Shown one piece after another: positions 44,291 to 59,200 of a DNA stretch of 64,000 bases. Both the position numbers and the translations under genes were made by a program. Position 1 is the first letter of the stretch. Every line of letters starts with the position of its first letter. Origin of the DNA: Akebia trifoliata (lineage: Eukaryota > Streptophyta > Magnoliopsida > Ranunculales > Lardizabalaceae); the NCBI GenBank assembly GCA_017979445.1, contig CM030708.1, positions 31,872,721 through 31,936,720 on the forward strand, in the 5' to 3' direction. Below the pieces are notes generated by a model. That model searched no databases. It saw only the letters and a program-made list of their open reading frames with translations, and was not told where the DNA came from.

Positions 44291-47200
44291 TCATGTCTGA
44301 GGAGTAGTTTGAAAATAAGGATGCTTCAAAGCCTCATCAACACTCAACCGATCCTCCTGTAATTCAAATGTACTTTAAATCCAAGAGTGATATATATGAT
44401 AATCAATGAGTTTAGGTAAAAAAATTACATTAAATTAAATAAAATAAAGACAATCTTAGAGAGGGCTACTGAAATTCTAATTTCTGAAGAAAGTGGCAAT
44501 CCACCTGTCACACTGATGATCCTACAAGAACCTTCATACTAGTCCTTGAATGCTAAAATGATGATCCCTGATCTATCATATAAGATTCCATTTCAACCCT
44601 AAGTTACAGAAGAAAGAACCCATAAAAAAGACCATCTCTTTATCTCTAATTTTTTTCTACTATAAGCCAATCTAAACGTGCTCCAATATGATTAAAATAT
44701 AAAAAATTTCAGTGGCAAGACTTACTGGATCCCATCGTAACAGCTGGCGCACCAACCGCAAAGCCCAAATATTTGGAAACCTGAAAATATTGACAAAAGC
44801 TTTACAGTAAGTAGCATAATAACATTTGGTGACATTGTAAAGTAAATATATTGTGGCTTAATTGAGGGGAAAAAAGAGCATTGGCATCCACAACTAACCC
44901 TAATTTTAGAGGATCTCTACTCTTCACTTGATTTGAAAAGGACTCTTCAGAGCATTTCCAGGATGCTGGCCAAACTCCATTCTTGATTCCAAGAGATGAA
45001 CTGTTAGTATACATGCATGATATTTGTATATGCATACAAGGATGACAAGCTTATTTTATTTTTACTTTTTTTCATGAGCAAGGATGCATGCCCTCAAGGT
45101 AGTCTCAGTAAGATATAACTTGCTGTTAAAAAAACAGGATGACAGGCCCAAGGTTTGAATCTTTGAAGTTTTAATGAGATATAACTTGTTGTAAGGAAAA
45201 AAAGGGTATGAAACCACCATCCTACACTCCAATTTCTAAAATATGATATGTGAATCCAAGTGTAATGCATGGATTAAAGGTAAATGTCTTCGTATCCATT
45301 AAGGTTCGTCTGAAACGGGCCGTTTCACCCTTAGCCCTTACTTAGCTAGATGAAGACCAGTTATTTAAGGACATAAGCATGGTATACTACTACATTTGAT
45401 TTGGATGAAATCCAATCAGATGCAAATTTCCTATCGATCCCAGTCAAAAAGAAACAATTTGAGTGGAAGGTATGCAATTTTTTATTTTTTAAAAATCTTT
45501 TTTATGTTATTTCGTACTGTACAATTTCGAACTAACAGTGCTCCCGGGGAGAACACCATCTATGTTGGTCAGCCAATTGTGATGCTTAACAACTTCACGA
45601 CTCAAGCTCAGGGATCCCCATGGGGTGGCCTGTAGGAATGGGGATGGTGAAATTCTTGAGGTGATATGGTCCACTAGGCATTGTGGATTCAAATGAAGCA
45701 GAGATCAAAGCTCTATTACATTTTTTAAATAATTTTCAAAGAAATTCTAGGGACCTTATATTATCATCATCATCAGACTCATCCCAAAATTAGGGGTTCC
45801 CCTTTCGAAAAAAAAAAAACTAAATCAATGCCTCTTGTTAATTCAAGTGTCAAATCTGTCCTCACTATCTCAACCCTCATCCGTTTTGGTCTTCCTCTCG
45901 CTTTTTAAAAGGTTTAATTTGCACCTTCCTTCTATTTGGGCTGTTACAAGTCTTCAATATGATCAAAACATCTCAAAACACTTACCCTTAGTTTATCACT
46001 TACCAAGGCTACCCCTAAATTCTATGGGAAACATCATCCTAAATTTCTCCATCACTAGGATAATAAAACCAAGAAAACAAAACTGGCTCTGGCTTATTTT
46101 CTGACAATCAAATTCACAAGACCATTTTCTCTTTTTGTGTCCTTAAGAAAGTTGCACTCCATGTACCGTGTCTTGGTATGCTTTGCAAATTTGCAGTCTT
46201 TTGCAATGATTTTTGGATGTTGAAGTTCTGAGTGCATTCCTTAAGAGAATGGGCATGCAAATTGTCAACAGGGAAAGCAAGCACTAGAAGAAAATTTGTA
46301 GTGTTTTACACCAATTTGCAGCCATAACAAGCAAAGAGTATAAATGGAAAAGATGGTAGACTCACACAATCCTTCATATCCCGACTCCGATGACATTTTG
46401 TCGAACTCCCAGGGATCAAGATGCACATCTCCATGAATGATCTAAATCTGACACCACGATAAATGAAAATTACATTTTACCCACAAAACTTACTTAAATG
46501 AAAACATATAAATGACATTCTCTTTTCATAGAGTAAAACTATTATTTTACATGAAGCAAAGATGATCGTGTGAGGAACCAAAACACAACAATACAGATTA
46601 GGCATAGCTGGTCGATCATATAATCCACACTGTCCACATCATGATATCCTCAAGACTGAATAGTAAGAAACAAGTATAAATGTCGGAGTGTGAACAAGAA
46701 TTTCCACAGAAAAAAGACCTTGGTTTTATTAACTTTTAAATGGCATGAGAGCAATAATTTAACAACTTGATAGGATAATGTTATAGGATAGCTTAATTGG
46801 AACTTCTGACATAACAATAGGGGAAAAAAAGTGGACAAAGGCAAGGACCACAATGTTTTCAAACAAGGTAATACTAAGTTCATAACTCCAATATTTCAAT
46901 TGCAATTAATTGCATTGTTGAATGTAGAGACCATAATCTTATTGATGTAAATCGTTCAAGGACAAGTGTAAGCATCAGGCATGAACAATAAAAGAAGATG
47001 GCACGGCCATGCTGACATGTCCACACGGTTGATCTTATAAAGTACCTTCCAGGTTTGCTTTGTTTGAAGGTACCCATTATGGTCAAGAAGCTTTGGGCAG
47101 TTATAGAAAGTGTAAAAAGGGATTTGTAGCACATCTATTTCCTCAATGCACCCAATGCTCTTCTTACCTATCAATTAAATAGAAATAGTCTACTACCAAT

Positions 47201-50200
47201 GTAATACAGTGAACATTTAAGAGGTCGCAATGCCAGGCATCTCTCAGGTACATGTCAATCCCTCCAATATGGGCTTAGGTCTGCCAATGAAAGCCTAAAG
47301 CTTTATAATGGTGGAGACCAATAACTCCTGGGAAAAGGAGTGATTAAGTGCAGGTTGAAGGCTCAAAAAGATTGAGAGGAAGGCCAAAAATGTAAGAACT
47401 TTTGTAAGACGTATGCAAGTCAAATGTGTTCATTTCACCAGTGTCGATGTATTTAACACCTTTAGCCTTATCTGATGGTTGTCTTTTCTGTGAATATTCC
47501 AGGATATTTATATGAAAAACGCTTGACCATCACATCTAATTCATGCTCACTCTTGGAAGGAAAAAAAGAAGAGAGAGCCTATAAATCAATAAATGTCTAT
47601 TCACGTAACTTCATAAAGGTAGGACTCACTTATATGCAAGCTCCTTCGTGGCTTCACTCCAACCCTCAAGATGCTGATCTAAAAGAGCACGGGTTCGAGA
47701 ATTTAATTGGAAAACATGGGGTGATCCTATGATCAACTCTAACATCACAACACCCACACTCCACATATCATACCTGTCAAAGAAAATAAATACTGGCTGT
47801 TCAAAAATAAAGTCCATCCAACATAAAGCAATGTGTTTGAACAAATATAGAGTTCTAGATGACGATAAAAATTTTGCAGTTCAGAGTTAAGAAAATGATA
47901 AGAGTAAATATTAAATTCTTGAAAAAAAAAAGAAGAGATAAATTGAGTCAATTATTGACTTTTCCACAATTCTATTAAAGGAACTTGACATACTTCAAAT
48001 TCTTGCTAGTTAGCCCCTCAAACCATGTGGAATTCAGAAAGGCTTCTGGAGGAGTATACTCATACGTCTGTTCAGATCTGAAAGACAATAAATAAATAAA
48101 TAAATAGTAAAACGACACGAGGAAATATAGTGAAAATCCATAAAAAGAACAGGTTGATATAATTTAATTAATTAATTTTTAGTTCAGTCATATCTTTGAA
48201 GGAAAAGAGCTCTGTGTTCAAGACATCATCCTCTTGGTTTTATCTTTGTTGTTGTTTTGGGGTAAAGTCTTTTAGGAATTTGGAGGGGTTTTCTTTAAAG
48301 ATTTTCTAGTAAGATGGGATAGTGTTTGTAGTTTGACAGCTGCTTAGTTGGTAAGCTATTTTTCCCTTTCTTCGGTCTTTTTCATTGTAATCTTTAGTTT
48401 CTTTTGGGTTGGTCACCTCAGCCACCCTCAATAAAATCTTTGCTCATCAAAAAAAAAAAAAAAGAATTGTAGTTCAGTTAAATCAAATTATGAAATTATA
48501 AAAGCAACATGAGTCGAAAGACAGAACAGAAAGCAGGGAGAGGATTCAAATTCTCGAAAAGAGTTTCTAGGGGAGAATAAGTTAAACTAAAATTAGTAAA
48601 TGTATCCCTTGCCAATTCCCTTGGGTTTAAGAAATAATTGATGTGAAGAGTGGCACCACTTGTTTGGTGAATCTTGAAGATTCACGGTTGACTAAGTGAA
48701 GTTAGTCTAAAATATTTCAATGCATCTTACTGCTCAGAACAGAACCTTCAAAACTGATGAGAAGAGTTCAAAAATAATTCGATCTTGATTTTTTTTCTAT
48801 GTTTGTTGCTTTTAACTTTTAAGAGGTTCTTAAAAGGAAAAAATAAACACTCCAATAAAGGTTTTCAAGTCAAAAAAAGAGCATGCATGGGAAAAAAGCT
48901 AGATCAAAGACTCCTTTGATTGTGTATTTTAATGATGTTAAATATGAAAATTAGAATATTCCAATAAGGCAAAGTTGAAGCAACTAGAGGAGGTCAGGCA
49001 TTTAAACAAAATCAAATGTGGACTTCCAACATAAATTTATCTTTAGCTGGGAGTTCTCCAATGATCTCGTAGCTGCATTCTATGATAAATTATTCTTTAC
49101 TAGTGGGCCCATCAACATTGACTAGGGGAAGAATTGGTCATGGCATAGTTGTAAAAAAAATAAAAAATTGATCTTGAAAAAAACAGATAAAAAAAATTGC
49201 ATCTTGAAATTAGATGGAAGGGTGGAAAAGACTTAGATCCAGTATAGTTGAGTTCGAAATGGATGTACAAAGATATTGGATGAGGTTCACCATTTGTTTA
49301 TCACCTATTATCATAGAACTCTAGCATGTAAAATAAGGATGAACAAGGATTTTGGACAGGGTTCACCAACATGATAGTCTCATCATCAAGTTTTTCACTA
49401 TTAATATGTAGACTTCCAGCAAAAAACTAGTTTTAGTTGGGAATTCTTGTGCTATCACCTTAAATGTTCAATGACCATACGGGATTCTCCTCAGCATTAG
49501 ACCCTTTGACATCACTGCAAGGGAAGAGAAATCCTACCCAATATAGACAAAATGATGAACTTTTTGATACAGTGTTGGGTATAACCATGAAAATGAGATT
49601 GAAAAATAATATTTATTATACATAAAAGGAGCTTCATATTGAGTCCATTGATGTTATTAAAGATATGTATGCTGAAGTAGTAACTAGTGTTAGAACAATT
49701 GGTGGTAAGACAAGCATGGTCGCAATTAAAAAGGATTGCACCAAGGACATGTACTAAGCGTGTGCTTTTTGTACCAATTATGGATGGATTAATTGCCATA
49801 ATCCCAGGAAAACTATTTTGGTGTATGTTATTTGTACATATTGTGTTAGTGGTTGAAAACTAGATGACTACAAAAACTTTCAAGACCTATAATCAATGTG
49901 TGGTCTTCGACTATGTACAAGCCTCTGAAAACGTTTGCACGTACTCATCCATCAAAAGCGTTTCTTGACATATAAAAGAATCTATATGACTAGTACAAAT
50001 ATTATTTCTCATTCGTGAAAATGACTCATACCTAGAGGGTCCATTCGACCCATAGAGATGCTTGATAGTGAACTCATCAATTGCACTACCAAAGTCAATA
50101 ATACGCCTGAAAAATAGGAGAGAAATGATTTAATCATCGTCTTGTCTAACAAAGAAATTATAGTAGCATATGCATTTGGAAATCTACCTTTCATCTGCAT

Positions 50201-53200
50201 GTACTATTATCATTTTTAATGCTTAATTATTTCTTTCTATAACTCTTCGAGTAGATGTAACCATAGAAGCATTGTCAAACTACTCAATACTATAATAGCA
50301 AACCCAAGGTAACCTGGGAAAAACATAGATGCCTTGCTTGTTTATGTTGCAGACAGACTACTATATAATTATATAATATCATGCAATTCATGCAAAACCA
50401 TAATTATCGAGGTGTGACCCTACAGAAAACCAAATAACAATGAGGTATTCCCAATCTTGTAAATGACGATAATTCGTGCTTCAATGTTCTCACACTGTCG
50501 GGGAAGCTAGTCACTTAGAAGGACCGCATTAGACAGTTACACCCGTCAAAGATAATTATGGACAACCAAACCAACTCCCATGGAGGGGCAAATTTTATCA
50601 CAATTATCCTCAACACCATTGAGATCACGAAGATAGAAAAACTGATGGAACCAAACACATAACAACTTGATACACTTGCAAGTGCATAATGAAACACGCA
50701 TAAATATATTGCCAAAGGATGCATAATTCTTCATTAATATTTGACTATCATGATATTTATATCAGAAATTAAACTACCACCAAAGGGATAGACATAAGAA
50801 CAAAAATAAAATAAAAATTAGCAGCATAACATTGGCAATTTATTTGTAGTTTACAGTGATGAAATGAAAACTTAGATCTTTCTCTTATGTTTCAACTTCA
50901 CAAATATAAAACGGGAGAACCATAAAACACAATCAAAATACACAAAAACCAACATCAGGCTGGGATAACTGGGTTATCAATCACCCAGAATTATTTAGCC
51001 TTGAAAGGAATCCCTTTCTAATTCACATGGGATTCCACGTGCCCCATGACACACGGGTCAAAGCATAAGCCTACTGATGGCTCAGGCTGAGATAACTAAC
51101 CCATGGGAGCAAATATGTGGAAAATAAAGCCTAGTTTATGAGGTCGGTTCATTTGGGACAACCTTAAACAAAGAAACAGCAAGAGGAGAGTAGCCTAAAA
51201 GAAAGAAATTATAGAGCTGAGTACATTTTGGTGTTATAGCGCTTATCTCCTATTGAACTTCCTTTCGAGCATCTTCCAGTGTTTTCATCTTCAAAGCATA
51301 TTACCATGTTCTCTGCCAGACAAGACATATAAAGTAATTCTTTAACATAACTTTTGAATGTCTAAATTATCATTTATAAAATCTTTATAAACAAAAAAAG
51401 CTCTTCATAAGTGCATATGTAATTTATGCATATACACATGCAAACATAATTGCATAGATACATATAAATGTCTGTTTATTCAAAGCAACAACAGGAGCAT
51501 TGTGTTTCAACGAGCAATACTCTTGAACTCTAAATACTTTCCAAGTAATCAGATCTTCAGACTGAATTGGTATTATAATGCCAAATACGCCACAATTTCA
51601 AATGTCTGTTAATTTAAAGAGTTCCCTTTTTTCTCTACTTAGACAATGAATAATGATGGTCATTGGGTTGCACCAGACAATTATTTGACTGGTCAGCTTC
51701 GTCCAATTATCAGAGCTCATGATAGGCTACAAATAATTGGGTCTTGAACAAAGAAGGCAAGCCAAAGAATATCCTTAGCAGCATCACTAGCTTTTTCTTA
51801 TAAATATTTATGGTAGAACAGCTTTAACACAAAATAAAGTCCATTGTCCTCACCAGGTTTAATATCCCTGTGGGTGATATTGCGATCATGACAGGACTTG
51901 AGCGCCATCAACTAAACAAAGGAAAAAAAAAAAGAATTGATAAGCTATATCACTATAAAACAGTAAACCAGTAGAAATGAAAAAACTGACTGAGAAAGCA
52001 ATAATTAACCTAGAAACAAATTCAAAGACTTTAATAGTGTAGAAACAGATCTAAATGTCTTTGAACATCAGTTCAACATCAACCACTTTAAACCCCACTA
52101 ACAAGCATATTTTGATGAGGGATTTAGAATCTGAATATTGAGCTTAAATGTTACAGGGATTAAGTTAAAACTTTTGACATTATTATACCTTGATTAGTAA
52201 ATCACTGAAATTTAGTAGTCTCATTTTGATTTTTTATTTATTTATCAAAAAAAAAAGTCACATTTTGAATAAGATTTCAAACTAAAAATGATTAATACCC
52301 AAAATCTTCTTCTTTGCTTACCCCTTCCTTCATCTTTCTTCCAAATTGTATTCAGGAAAATCCAGTTGCCTCTTTTGTCTCACAAAGTTATCTCGATCAA
52401 AAAAGCAGATTATTATGTTTCATTTATAGTTTCAGCCAAGTCAACCAAGACCACCGCTTGTTTCAAGTCCATGAAGGCAGCTTGACAACTTTCTGACAAA
52501 TGCCAAGGTCGGAATAAGTCGGTCAAGGCAGCAGCACGGTGTGATTGGCTAGGGAGAAATATCCGATAAAAAATAGTTGACCAGGCCAAGAAAGGCCCTG
52601 TCCACGTAACCACCAGTGCACTTGATTTAGTCAGTCATATGACCAACATAAAATTAGGGTTTGATTATGATTTTAGATGATCTATGTGACGTTTTCAATA
52701 GTTAATGCAATATTTCAGTTGTGTCACAGTCAAATCTTTCTGATTTTTTCAGAATACTAAATTGTTCCTTTTAGTGACTACAGATATTTATTCCTTTTTC
52801 TTTCTTTTCGATGCATGTCATTGCTGACAGTCTTATGTAACAAGGACACTCCATTTTCTAAGTATTTTTCATCACCGAATCATACCCACTTGTCAGACAG
52901 ACTTTACCACAAGTAAAATTAATCATTTATTCAAATATTTAATTTTTCAGCTTAAGTTTTGTATTTTCTTCAAAGTTGAAGAACACAAAAACAAAAGAAA
53001 AAAGAATAAATATTCCTAGAAACAATGAATGTGTACTCCTACATGACACCATTAGAGATGATAATAAAGACTGCTGTGATTATTACTAGCAATTTTGTAA
53101 CTTTCTATTACAGCAAACTCCATCAACTAGCAATACCAGATGCCAGAGATGTATGGTCAACCATCAGTAAAATTACATGCCTTTCATGCAGCCGAGGAAT

Positions 53201-56200
53201 GATGCATCCATGCATGAAACAGGTATGCTTGGAAGTCCTTGTGTATATGCATCACATTCAATGCTAAGTTACTCAAACAATCAATCCATAAAAGCTAACA
53301 TTTTCAAAAGGGCCCAAAGCTATCCAAATGATTCCTATTAAATTGAAGGGGACAATTCTGATCCAGACATACCAACTGCCATATAAGGTTGCGCATTTCC
53401 TCTTTCCCTGATTCTGTTGTCCTCAACCAATGCCACCATGTAGATGGATGCAGTACCTGAACATTGTTTACTTGTTCATCCTTTTCTTTGTCTGTTTCTT
53501 CAGTTGTATACATCAGCTTCGACAGGGACACGCCTTCATTTCGAAATACAAGCCATATTTCCTTTGATCGAGATTCAAATGACTCAACGTATCTAGCAAT
53601 ATGTTTCAAACCTTCTTCGAAGACAGCGCTATGCGTCCTAAATGAACCTGGGAATATGTTTTCTTGATTCCACATGTCTCCTATCTCATTTTCAATCGCT
53701 TTGTTTGCTTCTAAAAGCTTTTGGTTATCATATTGTGCTTCTTTCGAAAATGAATATGACAATCCTTCTGACAGCAAACCTCCAAGAGACACAGAGGCAT
53801 TTAAGAAAACCTCCCCAAAATACTTCTCCCGTAATCCACTTAAGTAAACAGCAGTTCCTCTCTCCACCTGTTTCAAATTCATTATTGCAATAAGATTTCA
53901 TGGATTAAAAGTCAATTTAGAAACAGAAGTACTCTTATTCTAAACGAACAGCCTCTCTTAAACCTGACTCAAGATTCAATAGCTAGTAAAACACCAATGT
54001 GTAGCATACTCCTTATGCTTTCATGAAGCATAATAAATTAATCAACCATTAAAAGTCAAACAAGAATCTGGAAAAAATATCATAATTAAAAGTAAAAAAA
54101 CATAAAAACAGTTTTTCCAATCAACTTACCTGCTACATAAGTTGCAAGGTGCAAGGCACAAATATAATAAATAGATTGCAGACCAATAGAACAAAATCAA
54201 CTAAAAGCATCTTTCTTAAGGTAAAACCCGTAGAATGATAGATTGCAAATGCCAAAATCACAGTAAACAAATGTTACTGCAATTAAACCACTAATAGTTG
54301 TTTTCAACAATAGTTACGTGAAGCAGAAGAAAGTCAGGAAGTTTAAAGCTTACATAGTAGAGGCTTCATTTCTTATGATGAAAAATATGCTTACACCAGG
54401 AATAGAAGCACAAAGAACATTACATGTATGTCCATCTAAATCGGTGGCTTCATTGAATACATTTTTATTATATAAAATTAAAAAAAAAATTTAAAAAGGC
54501 AAAAGCAGGCTGCACTGTCAATGCAAAGTAGCAACCTTCTTGCCATGTTTAGATGGGGTTGTTTCCCTATGAGCCTGATTTGGCAAATCCAGATAGCCCT
54601 TGTAATAAAGAATCAACTGAATTGGTCCCACGGTGAGTTCCCTTGTAACACACCCATAACCATACCATACATACCACATATTGAACTTTTCCTGATCATT
54701 TTTACTAAGTATGATGCATTAAGAATTAGCCAAAAAGGCTATATTTCCCCAAGAACAGAGTAAGTTAGATCTACAGTAAATACAAGGAAACTGGACAAGG
54801 AAAAAGAGCTGTCCAATTACAATGTCTCACCCCTAAATACCAAACTTGAAATAAAAGACCTTTTTAAACTCCAAAAATGAGGTGGACCACCAATAGATCA
54901 GCACACCCCTGTATCAGGTCAGTGATGGTGCCAGCTTGCTAAGTTTATTAAAGTCTGTGAGCACCGATTACCATGACTAGGATTCCAAACCCGCCTTCAA
55001 CTTTCGGGCTAGGAAAATCTGCATTCAGTGTGAAAGGCATCGAAATGAACCTCCTCTAGTGCATTTAGTCCAAACACGAGTAGGACTACTTGCAGATTGA
55101 GTGCGAGTGAGGTAGTGGGCGTCAAAATGTCGGGTAGTGGGGGTGATAGGAAGCATTTACATTATAATCAACTAATATGCTTCCCTATTTAATATAATAT
55201 TAGAAACCAAAACCTTTCTAGTTATAATGATAAAAATTCAACTTTTATAATAATGATAATCTAAAAAATAATAGAAGTGTAAGCAATACAAAATTACTTA
55301 ACAATGGTTGTCAAGAAAGCACCAGAGCAACGGTTGTCAAGAAGTCCGAAGTGATGTAGGCTCGAAAGCACTCAGATTATTTGAAACTCAAAAATGTTTC
55401 TCTTTCACTTAATAGAATACGGAATATAGATCTACTTACCAAATATCGAAAAATAAGATGAGAGATCTTAATGACTGACCATTATACGCTTCAAAATGAA
55501 AAAATCGGCATCGTCGGGACCAGTATGACAGTGATGACTGGACGAATTAGTTTGAGAACTTGTGTTATTCCCATTCACGTCAAGATGAAAGTTATTAACT
55601 GAACAAGTTTTGTTTGGGTGGATCAAATTCAAAACATCGCCATCTTGAGAACGATTCCAGTGAAAAGCCAACCAAACTTCACCATATGATCCACGACCAA
55701 ACCTTCTCTTTAATACATACCTATCAACAAGAATTTTAGTCTTCAGAAATTGTTACAAGAAAAACAGAAGAAAACATAACATTTCATGAAAATTACAATA
55801 CAAAAATAACATTTCTAATTATCAATCTCTAGAATAAAGTTTGACATTTAAAGCTAAGAACTAACATAAAGATGTTACATCCAATATCAACAATCAAACC
55901 CAACTATGGTTTGATATCAAAAACATGCTTTTATTAAGTTATGGTTTATAGAAATGTTAAGATGATGTCTCCATAAGAACAATGGAATAAATTTTTGATG
56001 TATAATGTCTTAAGAAAGTTAACGCAATTGAGAGCTACAAACTGAAGAATCTTACCTCGAGGCATGTGTGTCATATCCAAATAACCCAGAAGAATTTGAA
56101 CCACTGTCAGGGAAAGGAATTGATTCAAGTAATGCAAGAAATCTAGCAAAACCTTCGGGATTTACACATTGGCCCTTATCTCCTTCAATATCCACCCCAA

Positions 56201-59200
56201 AGTGCAAGCACGAATTTTGGTCACTATAAAAATTTAAAGGACCACCTGAAAACAATAGATAGAACATTTACAATGCCTCCATGTAGATGAATACAAGTTC
56301 ATGACAAAAATCACAATACAGACATTTGGTATTTGAAAGACGGGTTATGGAACCATCAAGCAATATCTATCACTCGCTTTTTTTTTTGGTTGCAATTGCA
56401 AGGAAAAATCTAAAAATTAAGAATATTATCCATTGAAAATGCATCTATCATGCATACAGAAATTTCCAGCCATAAACAAGGAATCAATAAGAGTAGTGTA
56501 ACAATAAAGAACTGATTTCCATACAACAATAAAAATGGATTTTAGAGAGTAAAGTAATAACAGATGCAACAATACTTACTGTGGTGGTGCCCAAGGGCTC
56601 CAGGTAAAGCCTGTGGTCGATCATATACTTCATCTTCCCAGTCATCATTTTGTGCTCCAAACATATAGTCCATGTTTTCATTAAGGTTTTTATATAAATA
56701 GAAAAATCCAAATCTTCCATGTGCTCCTTCAACCTGAAGTGAGATTCAAGCAACAAAACATCGTAAAACATGAAACATCCGCACAATAAATTTGGGGAAA
56801 ATATTTCAAAAGTTAAGCATGAGATATCCTTTCTTTTAGCAGTCGCAAGAATACAGTTACCTATCAGTGTTAATACCCCAAGGTATAATTCTAATGAATT
56901 TGAAACCCAAAAACAACATTTCAGGGTGGCATGGTAATTAGTTTTTTTTTTTTCGATAGATCAAGCAGATATGAACAAACTTCCAGTAACAAAAGACTTG
57001 GCTTTGTACAGAGTGGAATGGAGGAACCGGATTCATTTAGCCGACCCCGGATCTTTAAGAATTAAGAAGGTGCTGGCTAGCTTAGTTGGTAAAGTCTATG
57101 GGTAATGATACCATAGACCTGGGTTCGATTCCCACCATCATCAAGTTACTGATCTCATTAAAAACAGGGTTTATCAATAAAAAATAAATCTTTAAGAATT
57201 AGGTTGATTTTTAGAAGCTCTAAATAAGCTATTAACTAAGAAACCAACTTGTTAACAGTTTCCACAGTTTTTATTATGAAACAAGAAAAGCCCTTTTCTC
57301 ATTTCCAATCACAATTACTTTTGAAGTAATGGACATAAAAATAAGAAAAAAGTCAAGCCTAAAATTTCTAGAAAAAAGTGCATTTATGGATCTCCCAGAT
57401 AATCAGGTATTGGTATTGAGCAATAAGCCTGTGAAAGTGGTGGAAAATAAGCTTCTAAATAATGCTACAGTCATCCTCATAACCAGCCAAACATACTCTG
57501 GCAAAAGCAAGCAAGAAGTCAGATACAGTCTCTACTGTCAAGAAATAACAAAGAAAATTTCCTTTTTCAGATAAGTGATAATTAATTTCTACATCATGCA
57601 ATGAAATTTCCAGTTTTTCCTTTCATCAGAAGGATTTTCTCAAACATAAATTAAGGAATACCATGTTATCAAAGCAGCAGGATGCATGAGGGTCCTTTGG
57701 TTGAGGGAGAACTAATGGAGAGGTTCAAATGAAAGTACGAAACCCATCTCAATAGTAATGCCAACACAAGGAGACTACCAAATGAAAATGGTCTACCCCT
57801 ATGTTACTTCGTTTGTCGGTTGGCTTGGGTCGAATTCCAGTTCGCGGTTTGCTACTCTAAAATGAACCTGGTTCGTTGAGGTAGTTTCATAGAGGCATTT
57901 AGGTCATTTATGTTAGTCTCCGAGAAGAAGACCAGGTAATGTCATCCATTTGAAAACACGGGTATCTCTAATATTGACCAACGTGGAGGGGCAGAATATT
58001 TTCCAAAAGATGGGGTATCACTAATATTGACCAAAAGACAGGGTACATGGGTTCACTGTTTTCCAAGAACCCAGTACAAACCCAACAGCTAATAAGTTTG
58101 CTTCATACTGGTTCTCGGTTCGGCATAGTACGAACGAATCCGGTAACATTGGTCTACTAAATCATGAAATACTAGGAGATGAATCCATAGAGTACAAGAG
58201 ATGGGACCCGATGGTATACACTAAGTGATAACAAAAGCTAGATAGACATAGACTTGCACAATTCCTCTCAACAGAAAAATGAAAATTGTAAACTAAGCTC
58301 AAGCAAACTCTGAAACTAAATCATCCAAGTTTGGAAAACAAGAAAATCACATGGAAGTCAACAGACAGACAGAAAGAGCTAGCAGTGCTTGCATTTCAGC
58401 CTTACCAATAACCTGTTGAAATTGGCCATTACTTGAGAAGCATACTCTATTGGTACAAGGCCAGAAGTGATAACATTAGCTGAGAAGAGTCATAAAATAT
58501 GATCAAGTCAGTGAAAACATCTGATCAAAGTAAGCATGAGATGACAGGAAAATATGATTCAGATAGGAAAATAAAACTGGTACAGATCTTTGGTGGGTAA
58601 GCTGGGATTCAATCCCTAACCTCAACGTAAAGGGTACCATAAAATAGGACATATATTTCAGGAAATGTTTGGGTTAAAAATAGAAACATAATGCAATGCA
58701 AAACCAATTTCATATTCAATAATGGGATTATTAAACAGTATTACATCTGAAGCAAGGTTGTCAAAGCAAAAACGCCGTGTGTTTTACCCATGTAAGCGCC
58801 AAATGTAAGAACAAGTGAAAGATGTTTTTTATTCCTTAGTAACTAACATTAAGACACAAGTAATATTTTTATTAGGCTGGGTTAGCCTAAAAATGAAGAG
58901 CTAGGAAAACTTTTTCTGGTAACAGAATTTTTTTTTCAAAAAATAAAAGGTTTCCTCAATTTGGTCAAAGATAATCCTTGTATTTTCTTTTACCTCCAAC
59001 CTGAACCATTACTGTTTTGCAGGTTTAGATATTTGAAACGAGATTTGATATAAAATGGATCAGATTCAGAGCTAGGAAATAATGGAGATCGAGTTGCTGT
59101 TTCCAAGTCTTCTCAAGAACCATTGCAAGGAATTGGCGGTCCGATGACTAGGGCAAGGACAAAGCGGATGGAAGAGGCATTGCAAGGCTTGATTGTGGAA

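Noticed and set aside
44291..53867. Separate kinase gene distinct from the PP2C gene
   Set aside because: Exon phases join through the linker exons (58406-58479 and 56580-56733) into one unbroken frame, so one fused gene is the simpler model.
57065..57187. Functional tRNA gene in an intron
   Set aside because: Flanking 14-bp duplications and an A-rich tail show a SINE insertion; the acceptor stem does not pair.
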